From positions 310,001 through 374,000 of the forward strand of contig CAVQIT010000009.1 in the NCBI GenBank assembly GCA_963712655.1: 64,000 nucleotides of DNA, read 5' to 3'. The notes below the pieces were generated by a model. That model ran no database searches and had not been told where the DNA came from. It was given only the letters and a program-made list of their open reading frames with translations. Within the stretch, counting starts at the first letter, position 1. Each line of letters opens with the position of its first letter. Positions 57,908-64,000 of this stretch are shown piece by piece. Origin of the DNA: Pollutimonas sp963712655. Lineage in GTDB: Bacteria; Pseudomonadota; Gammaproteobacteria; Burkholderiales; Burkholderiaceae_B. A program made the position numbers and the translations under genes.

Positions 57908-59409
57908 TGCGTAGTGTGCATGCTAAGCACCGGCTAGCGTCCATGTTGATTCCAATTCTGGGCGTAGCATCGTCGGGCGCGGCGTTAGCGGCTGAGTCGG
58001 CCGCCAAGGCCAGGCAGCCCGCCAGTGCGCAACAGTCCGAGCAGTTTCTCGATGGTATTGCCGCGGTCGTGAACCAGAAGGTGATTACGCTGCAACAAGT
58101 CAACACCGAGGTGCTCGTGGCGCAGGAACAACTGCGGCGCCAGAAGATTCCGGTACCCGATCAGGCCACCCTGCAGAAGCAGGTGTTGCAACGCATGATT
58201 ACCGAAGAGGTCGAACGCCAGGAGGCCGACCGCCAGGGCATACGCGTTACCGATGCGCAGGCCGACCAGGCGCTGCAAACCGTTGCCGATCGCAATAAGC
58301 TGACTGTTGCCCGCTTGCGTGAAGAAGTGGAAAAGTCCGGCGTGTCGTGGGACACCTACCTGAAGAATCTGCGCCAGGAAGTGCGCATGGATATTCTGCG
58401 GCAACGGGCGGTCGACGGCTCCATCGTTATTTCCGATGCGGAAATCGATGCTTTCCTGAAGAATCAGGGCGGCCAGTTGCCGGCGGCGCAGCAAGCACCC
58501 GGGGCGCAACAGCCGGAGCAGGCGGCTCCCGCGCAGCAAAGCGGACCGCAGGTTCTGGGGCTGGCGCAGATATTGGTAGCCATTCCCGAGGGTTCGCCGT
58601 CCTCACGGGTGCAGGAGCTGCGTAAAAAGGCCGAGGGCATTCTGGCCAAACTGCGCGGCGGCGCCGATTTCGCCGGCGTGGCAGCCTCGTCGTCCGACGA
58701 TCCGCAGGCGCTCAGTGGCGGCGAGCTGGGTGTGCGGCCCCTGAATGGCTGGCCCGATTTGTTTTTGCAAGCTACCCAGAATCTCAAGCCTGGCGAGACC
58801 AGCGGCATCGTTCAAAGCGGCAATGGCTTCCACATTCTGAAGGTCTTGACGCGGGGCCAGCCGGCGAAGCCGGGCGCGGCCGCGGCGGCCCAGGGGCCGG
58901 CGCCTGCGCCCCAGCCCTCTCAGGGGCAAGCGCAAGGGCCCATGATGGTCACGCAAACCCATGCCCGTCATATTCTTATCAAAAGCTCCAAGGTGATGTC
59001 CGACGAAAAGGCCGAAACGCTGCTCAAGCAATTGCTTCAGCGTCTGGTCAATGGCGACAAATTCGAGGACCTGGCGCGCAGCTATTCCGAAGATGTGTCC
59101 GCCCCGCAGGGCGGCGACCTTGGATGGATGACGCCGGGCGAAGCGGTTCCCGCCTTCGAAAAGGCCATGAACGAATTGCAGCCCGGCCAGATCAGCGAAC
59201 CCGTGAAGTCCCAGTTCGGCTGGCATTTGATCCAGGTGCTGGAACGGCGCACCAAGAACATGGAAAACGAATATAAGCGCATGCAGGCGCGCCAGATATT
59301 GTTCCAGCGCCGCGCTGAACCCGCCTTCGAAGATTGGCTCAGCCAGTTGCGCGGCCAGGCTTATATCGATAACCGTCTTGACCCGCAATCGAACAAGAAG
59401 CGTCGTTAA
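57907..59409 (+). CDS. surA: periplasmic chaperone and peptidyl-prolyl isomerase SurA
   Basis: Periplasmic chaperone for outer-membrane proteins such as LptD; 500 residues, longer than E. coli SurA (428). Signal peptide (about 1-29, ending GAALAAESAA), N-terminal chaperone domain (FLDGIAAVVNQKVITLQQVN, LRQEVRMDILRQRAVD), two parvulin domains (LGLAQILVAIPEG near 218 and THARHILIKSSKV near 355) and a C-terminal helix. The extra length lies in two Ala/Gln/Pro-rich linkers (about 193-215 and 318-345). Cotranslated with lptD and followed by rsmA after 6 nt. Confidence 0.95.
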   Translation: MRSVHAKHRLASMLIPILGVASSGAALAAESAAKARQPASAQQSEQFLDGIAAVVNQKVITLQQVNTEVLVAQEQLRRQKIPVPDQATLQKQVLQRMITEEVERQEADRQGIRVTDAQADQALQTVADRNKLTVARLREEVEKSGVSWDTYLKNLRQEVRMDILRQRAVDGSIVISDAEIDAFLKNQGGQLPAAQQAPGAQQPEQAAPAQQSGPQVLGLAQILVAIPEGSPSSRVQELRKKAEGILAKLRGGADFAGVAASSSDDPQALSGGELGVRPLNGWPDLFLQATQNLKPGETSGIVQSGNGFHILKVLTRGQPAKPGAAAAAQGPAPAPQPSQGQAQGPMMVTQTHARHILIKSSKVMSDEKAETLLKQLLQRLVNGDKFEDLARSYSEDVSAPQGGDLGWMTPGEAVPAFEKAMNELQPGQISEPVKSQFGWHLIQVLERRTKNMENEYKRMQARQILFQRRAEPAFEDWLSQLRGQAYIDNRLDPQSNKKRR

Positions 59410-59415
59410 TTATTT

Positions 59416-60201
59416 ATGGCCCATCAAGCACGTAAACGGTTTGGCCAGCATTTCCTGATTGACGAAGGGGTAATCGAATCCATTGTTCGTGGTATCGCGC
59501 CGCAGCGCGGCGATACCGTTATTGAAATCGGGCCTGGCCTTTCGGCTTTGACCAAGCCGCTTTTGCAGGCGCTGGACCATCTGACTGTCGTCGAGATCGA
59601 TCGCGATTTGGCTGGCCGACTGCGGCGCCAGCACCCGGACGACCGCCTGACGGTGGTCGAGGGCGACGCGCTGCAAGTCGATTTTGATTCACTGGGTACC
59701 GGCCTGCGCATTGTCGGCAACCTGCCCTACAATATTTCCAGCCCCTTGCTGTTTCATTTGATTGCTTATGCCGACCATGTGCTGGATCAGCATTTCATGT
59801 TGCAGCGCGAGGTCATAGATCGCATGGTGGCCGAGCCCGGATCGGGCGACTACGGGCGCCTGTCGGTAATGCTGCAAGCCCGCTATCGCATGCACAAATT
59901 GTTCGATGTGCCGCCCGACGCATTCGATCCGCCGCCGCGCGTGGTATCGGCCGTGGTGCGCATGGTGCCGCTGCCCGAGTCCCGCCTGAGGCCGAAAAGC
60001 CAGAACGCCTTTGAAAAACTGGTGGGCAGGGCATTTACCCAGCGGCGCAAGATGCTGCGCAGATCGCTGAACGACTGGGCCGGCCTGATCGATTGGGAAG
60101 CTCTGCGCATTTTGCCCACGGCTCGCGCCGAAGAGCTATCGGTGGAGCAGTTCATAAATCTGGCCGACAGTTTGCTGGCGGCGGGTGTGCTCAAGGCTTA
60201 A
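59416..60201 (+). CDS. rsmA: 16S rRNA m6,2A1518/A1519 dimethyltransferase RsmA (KsgA)
   Basis: Dimethylates two adjacent adenines near the 3' end of 16S rRNA; 261 residues. It has RKRFGQHFLIDEGVIESIV, the SAM motif VIEIGPGLSALTKPLL, VEIDRDLAGRL, the catalytic IVGNLPYNISSPLLFHLI, MLQREVIDRMVA and AFTQRRKMLRRSL. It ends the lptD-surA-rsmA operon; pdxA, found between surA and rsmA in E. coli, is absent here. Confidence 0.96.
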   Translation: MAHQARKRFGQHFLIDEGVIESIVRGIAPQRGDTVIEIGPGLSALTKPLLQALDHLTVVEIDRDLAGRLRRQHPDDRLTVVEGDALQVDFDSLGTGLRIVGNLPYNISSPLLFHLIAYADHVLDQHFMLQREVIDRMVAEPGSGDYGRLSVMLQARYRMHKLFDVPPDAFDPPPRVVSAVVRMVPLPESRLRPKSQNAFEKLVGRAFTQRRKMLRRSLNDWAGLIDWEALRILPTARAEELSVEQFINLADSLLAAGVLKA

Positions 60202-60261
60202 GGGGGCCTCTGGATTTGATCAGAGGATTCCTAGAGACCTTCTGCCCAATCCAGTGGATTC

Positions 60262-61491
60262 CTAGCCGAAAAACCAATAGCACACGCCTATGGATGCCAG
60301 CACGCCGGCCAAGTCGGCGACAAGGGCGCAGCCCACCGCATGGCGCGCCCGCTGTATGCCCACCGCGCCAAAGTACACCGCCAATACATAAAAGGTCGTT
60401 TCAGTGCTGCCTTGCACAGTGGCGGCCAGCAGGGCCGGAAAGCTGTCCACCCCAAAATGCTGCATGGTTTCGATCAGCATGCCGCGCGCCGCGCTGCCTG
60501 AAAAGGGCTTGACCAGGGCTGTGGGCAAGGCGTCGACAAAACGGCCGTCCAGTCCGATGCCATGCACGGCCCATCTTATGCCGTCGAGCAGGGCGTCGAG
60601 CGCGCCCGAGGCGCGCAGTACGCCGATGGCGCACAGCATCGCGACCAGATAGGGCAGCAGATTCTTTGAAATGTCGAATCCTTCTTTGGCGCCTTCAATA
60701 AAGCATTCGTAAACGGCCACTTTTTTCCTGGCGCCGGCCAGCAGGAAGATCATGATGATGCCAAACAGGGTGAGGTTGCCCATCAATGACGATACGGCGC
60801 TGATGGCCGCGCTGCCAAGGCTGCCCAGCAAGGCCATCAGGCTGCCCATGATCAGGGCCAGCGCGCCGCCCCAGGCCAGGACGACGGGGTCGTACAGCTT
60901 GAGTCGTTGCATGAAGGCCACGGCCAGCAAGCCGGCCAGCGACGAGACGGTGGTGGCCAGGAGTATGGGCAGGAAAACCAGGGTGGGGTCGGGTGCGCCT
61001 TGCTGGGCCCGGTACATGAAGATGGTGACGGGCAGTACGGTAAGGGATGAGGAGTTCAGCACCAGGAACAGGATTTGCGCGTTAGTGGCGGATTGCGGAT
61101 CGGGATTCAGGGTTTGCAGTTCGCGCATGGCGCGCAGGCCGATAGGGGTGGCGGCGTTGTCGAGTCCCAGCCCGTTGGCGGCGAAGTTCAGGGTGATCAG
61201 GCCCAGGGCCGGGTGGCCGGCGGGTACGCCCGGCATGAGGCGCCGAAACAGAGGGGTCAGTATGCGGCCCAGCCGTTCTATCAGCCCGGCGGCTTCGGCG
61301 ATGCGCAGAAAGCCCAGCCACAAGGTCAGGGTACCGAACAGCAGGATCATCAGTTTGACCGAAAGTTCGGCCATGTCGAAGAGGCTGAGAACGATGCGCG
61401 AGAAGACTTCGGTGTCCTGGAGCGCAACCCATTGGTACAGGCCCGAGATCGAGGCGATGATGAAGAAGGCAAGCCAGAGGGTATTTAGCAT
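60262..61491 (-). CDS. fused SpmA-SpmB-like nucleoside recognition membrane protein
   Basis: Inner-membrane protein of 409 residues with two nucleoside-recognition (Gate) domains. The N-terminal half resembles spore maturation protein SpmA (LNFAANGLGLDNAATPIGLRAMREL; core GLDNAATPIG) and the second half SpmB (GAKEGFDISKNLLPYLVAMLCAIGVLR; PTALVKPFSGSAARGMLIE; VQGSTETTFYVLAVYFGAVGIQ). In Bacillus these are two genes; fused forms occur in many Gram-negative bacteria that do not sporulate. About ten hydrophobic segments are visible. Transport of an unknown small solute is inferred. It is convergent with rsmA. Confidence 0.85.
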   Translation of the reverse strand: MLNTLWLAFFIIASISGLYQWVALQDTEVFSRIVLSLFDMAELSVKLMILLFGTLTLWLGFLRIAEAAGLIERLGRILTPLFRRLMPGVPAGHPALGLITLNFAANGLGLDNAATPIGLRAMRELQTLNPDPQSATNAQILFLVLNSSSLTVLPVTIFMYRAQQGAPDPTLVFLPILLATTVSSLAGLLAVAFMQRLKLYDPVVLAWGGALALIMGSLMALLGSLGSAAISAVSSLMGNLTLFGIIMIFLLAGARKKVAVYECFIEGAKEGFDISKNLLPYLVAMLCAIGVLRASGALDALLDGIRWAVHGIGLDGRFVDALPTALVKPFSGSAARGMLIETMQHFGVDSFPALLAATVQGSTETTFYVLAVYFGAVGIQRARHAVGCALVADLAGVLASIGVCYWFFG

Positions 61492-61753
61492 GGGCCGGGC
61501 TGTCGCGGTTCAGGTTGTTTGGCGGTAGTGCATGATTGTCGCAGAGTATCGCGGAGCTGTCTGGATCCGGCGCAAGGGAAGAGCCCGTCCTGAATGTAGT
61601 CAGCGGAAACCGCTTGAATATACCAAGCAGGTAGCGATTGCGTAAGGCGGTCGGTAGAAGAGCAACCAGGACTAGAATATCCAACCAAGGCAACTTCCCA
61701 TTCCGGCGAGGTTGCCGTCGAATGATTGATACCAGTACTCCATGGAGGTCAGC

Positions 61754-62161
61754 ATGAAGGTCGAAGGTCAGTGCCATTGCGGGGCTATTGTCTATGAGGC
61801 GGAAGTGGAGCCAGGCACCGTTGCCATTTGCCACTGCGCGGATTGCCAGATGCAATCGGGCTCGGTGTTTCGCACCAATATTCCCGCCGCGGCCGGTCAG
61901 TTCCGCATTGTCAAGGGTACTCCCCGGAAATACATTAAGGTCGCTACCAGCGGAGCCAGGCGTGTGCATGCGTTTTGCGAGAATTGCGGCGGACCTGTCT
62001 ATTCCTGCGCGGAGGAAAAGCCACAGAGTTATTCATTGCGTGTCGGCGCCTTGAAACAGCGCTACGAGCTGGGTCCGCCCGCGCGGCAAATCTGGACTAA
62101 GCGCAGATTCCCCTGGCTGCCCCCCTTGGAGGGAGTCCACGAATTCGACGGACAACCGTGA
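61754..62161 (+). CDS. GFA-family (CENP-V-like) zinc protein
   Basis: A 135-residue protein of the glutathione-dependent formaldehyde-activating enzyme family. Zinc-binding Cys motifs are GQCHCGAIVYEAEVE, ICHCADCQMQSGSVF and FCENCGGPVYS. Despite the name, many members have no proven link to formaldehyde. ATG 61754 is chosen because GGAGG (61744-61748) lies 5 nt before it; an ATG at 61742 overlaps that site and is unlikely to be used. Single gene; the 250 bp upstream show nothing recognisable beyond AT-rich promoter-like sequence. Confidence 0.88.
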   Translation: MKVEGQCHCGAIVYEAEVEPGTVAICHCADCQMQSGSVFRTNIPAAAGQFRIVKGTPRKYIKVATSGARRVHAFCENCGGPVYSCAEEKPQSYSLRVGALKQRYELGPPARQIWTKRRFPWLPPLEGVHEFDGQP

Positions 62162-62257
62162 GAAAGCCACTGTCACAGACACTGTCTGTTGAACCGTTTT
62201 GAACGCCTTGTGATATCGCACGTGCAACCAGGTGTATACCACGATGCGGTGACGCCC

Positions 62258-62290
62258 AGGGCAAGCTGCTCCTTACCAGAAGCTTGCCCT
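62258..62290. other. hairpin between convergent genes
   Basis: Perfect 10-bp inverted repeat AGGGCAAGCT (62258-62267) and AGCTTGCCCT (62281-62290) with a 13-nt loop, between the GFA gene and the helicase gene. No T-run on either strand, so a terminator role is only possible. Confidence 0.4.
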
Positions 62291-62321
62291 CTCGACGGCG
62301 CGAGTACGCGGCGGAAACGTT

Positions 62322-64000
62322 TTATTCTTTGCGGAACCAATGCTTGAACGGTTCCGTGTTAAGGCCCGTCTTTACATACCAGACCTTGCGCGCCGCATCC
62401 CATTGCGCTCCCATTGCCTTGACGGCGTCTTTATCGGCATAGGGCACGTCCAGGTCGAGGCGGGCCGGAAGGGCGGCCGCTTGCGTATCGTTTCTTTGCA
62501 CCGCCGCGTTGGCGCGCGCGCGCGACGACGCCAATTCCATTTGCTTGAGGAATGGGCTGCGCTTTTGGCCGTCGTCGGGTGAGATCAAGGTAAGGCGCGA
62601 CTTGGCGCGGGTGGCGCCAACATAGAAGAGGTTTTCTTCTTCTTTCAGATTTTGCATGGCGCTGGGAAATTCTTCATTTTCCAGAAACGGCAAAATCACG
62701 TGTTCGAATTCTTTGCCCTTGGCGTTGGCGACACATTCAAGCAGAACCAGGTTTTTGCTTTTCCGGCTTGCGACAAAGGCATCGGCCGCGCCTATCCACT
62801 CGGAAAAATCGCGCAGATTCATGCCGGATTGCCGTGCCACCGCGATGAAGCCTTGAACGGATCTGGCGACGACCGATGCATCGTAGGGGTGAACGTAGAT
62901 CCGCTTGGCAAGCGCCTCCAGGTCCATTTGCTCGCAAATCTGGATCAATACCGCATGCGCCGGCGTTTCGGGAGCCAGGCCTTGCATGTAGGACACGGCA
63001 TGGGATATGCGCATGCCGGCTTGCCCGGAGGTGTTGCGCTGAATTTGGCCGGTGAAGAAGGAGTTCAGTATGGTCGGGTCTTGGCCGATATCGTTGGTTG
63101 CCTCCTCCATTTCCTTGGGCGTGAGTGCCAATTCGCCAAAAATCGCCAGCGATTCGACGATTGCCTTGCGCACGGTTTCCGATTTCACCGAAGCCAGGTT
63201 TTTCAGGGCGATGGCTATCATGCCGCGCAGGAACAGGATTTCTTCGCGCTGAAGATAGCTTGGCATGCTTTGCATCCGGTAGCCGATGCCGGCTCGCATG
63301 AACGCGTTCTCTATGGCCACCGATTGATGCCTATCGCGCAGCAGGACGGCGCAGGCTTCAAGGGGATGCTGGTCCGACTTCCATTGGCTGACGGCCTCCA
63401 CCACCCGCAGCGCGCATTCGCTGCGTTGTTCCGCGTTGTAGTGAAGCTGGATGATTTCTGTCTCGAGCGGCAGGCTGGAGTCGACCGGCTTTTGCTTGAA
63501 TGCCTGCATGGCATATGCCAGGTGCGGTCCGTGGCGATACGTCATGGTCAAGGGATAGCGGGCGCAGGCGGGGAATCTGTCGGCGAAGCGATGGTTCAGG
63601 TAGCTGGCGTCGGCGCCCAGGCTGGAATGGATGACTTGGTCTTTGTCGCCCGCGCCGACGAAATACAGCTTGTCCGTGTCGAGCAAGGCTTGCAGAATAC
63701 GGAACGACGCTTCATTCAGATCGTGCAGCTCATCGCCGACCACCAGTTCATAGCCGGGCAGGGCGTTTTTCGTTTCGGGGTAGCGGCCCAACTGCTGGGC
63801 CAGATCGTAGGTGGCGTCGAAAGGCCCTCTGAAAAGAACGTCGTCGAAGCTACCCTGGCGGATACGTTCATATTCCAGCGTCCAAAGGTAGTCCGTCAGG
63901 GGGATGGCCAGCCGCAGGGCGGTTTCCTCAAGGCTCTGGTCTTCATCGTTTTCCTCCAGGGCCATGGTGGATTTAAGGCGCAATTGGCATTCAAGGAATT
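62322..64000 (-). CDS. UvrD/PcrA-like superfamily 1 helicase with C-terminal DUF5710, partial
   Basis: C-terminal about 559 residues of a UvrD-like DNA helicase; the frame stays open at the right edge, so the N-terminus with the Walker A motif is outside. Seen motifs: II as VVGDELHDLN (DEAQD is usual), III GAGDKDQVIH, IV LTMTYRHGP, V ANAKGKEFEHVILPFLENEEFP and VI EEENLFYVGATRAKSRLTL with its Arg. After about 50 linker residues a DUF5710 domain ends the protein (LDVPYADKDAVKAMGAQWDAARKVWYV). The domain is common on plasmid and mobile-element proteins, so a mobile or defence origin is possible. Confidence 0.85.
   Translation of the reverse strand, partial: FLECQLRLKSTMALEENDEDQSLEETALRLAIPLTDYLWTLEYERIRQGSFDDVLFRGPFDATYDLAQQLGRYPETKNALPGYELVVGDELHDLNEASFRILQALLDTDKLYFVGAGDKDQVIHSSLGADASYLNHRFADRFPACARYPLTMTYRHGPHLAYAMQAFKQKPVDSSLPLETEIIQLHYNAEQRSECALRVVEAVSQWKSDQHPLEACAVLLRDRHQSVAIENAFMRAGIGYRMQSMPSYLQREEILFLRGMIAIALKNLASVKSETVRKAIVESLAIFGELALTPKEMEEATNDIGQDPTILNSFFTGQIQRNTSGQAGMRISHAVSYMQGLAPETPAHAVLIQICEQMDLEALAKRIYVHPYDASVVARSVQGFIAVARQSGMNLRDFSEWIGAADAFVASRKSKNLVLLECVANAKGKEFEHVILPFLENEEFPSAMQNLKEEENLFYVGATRAKSRLTLISPDDGQKRSPFLKQMELASSRARANAAVQRNDTQAAALPARLDLDVPYADKDAVKAMGAQWDAARKVWYVKTGLNTEPFKHWFRKE

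Noticed and set aside
61082..61969. Minus-strand open frame of 295 codons at the start of the SpmA-SpmB gene
   Set aside because: It overlaps the real gene in another frame, reaches antisense into the GFA gene and has no domain.

Overview
The window is about 64 kb of chromosome from a betaproteobacterium, most likely family Alcaligenaceae (relatives of Bordetella, Achromobacter and Pusillimonas). The grounds are the 16S/23S sequence style, moderately high GC, the gene orders mraZ-rsmH-ftsL-ftsI-murEF and lpxC/dciA/M23/secA, and a murE-murF fusion of the type known in Bordetella relatives. No species is claimed. Almost all of it is core genome; the clearest non-core stretch is a repeat-rich, gene-free interval at 34.07-35.84 kb.

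Layout. 0-5.5 kb: a ribosomal RNA operon (16S, tRNA-Ile, tRNA-Ala, 23S, 5S, terminator). 5.6-11.2 kb: small membrane protein, SWIB-domain protein, M20 amidohydrolase, pyrC, uup (minus strand) and the RNase P RNA gene. 11.4-29.6 kb: the complete division and cell-wall (dcw) cluster mraZ-rsmH-ftsL-ftsI-murEF-mraY-murD-ftsW-murG-murC-ddl-ftsQ-ftsA-ftsZ-lpxC, with mostly overlapping start and stop codons, a recognisable promoter and a periodic MraZ operator. Within it, 18.8-22.6 kb (end of mraY, murD, ftsW, murG) carries about 24 single-base frameshifts while both sides are clean; since these genes are essential, a local stretch of poor sequence is the likeliest cause. 29.7-34.1 kb: dciA, an M23 peptidase and secA. 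34.1-35.8 kb: nested inverted repeats, a 19-bp minisatellite and a 100-bp tandem duplication.

35.8-46.2 kb: mgtE, yciA, a second M20 amidohydrolase and an inositol-monophosphatase family gene (all minus), then mnmC, a divergent GH31 glycosidase-like gene, and an ECF sigma factor / ferritin-like / cytochrome c operon (plus). 46.2-52.7 kb: a metallophosphoesterase, tRNA-Lys with a strong promoter, the methionine ABC transporter metNIQ and the glutamine-type transporter glnHPQ. 52.7-64 kb: a coiled-coil membrane protein bracketed by two inverted copies of a short repeat, murU-amgK (muramic acid salvage), lptD-surA-rsmA, a SpmA/SpmB-type fused membrane protein, a GFA-family protein and a UvrD-like helicase whose N-terminus runs off the right edge.

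Much of the window serves the cell envelope: MurE-MurF, MraY, MurD, MurG, MurC and Ddl make and polymerise-ready the peptidoglycan precursor, FtsW/FtsI use it at the septum under FtsZ/FtsA/FtsQ/FtsL, AmgK-MurU feed recycled MurNAc back into the pathway, LpxC commits lipid A synthesis, LptD places LPS in the outer membrane and SurA with SecA delivers and folds its proteins. Antisense ORFs, some over 500 codons, are abundant because of GC-rich codon use and were left out.
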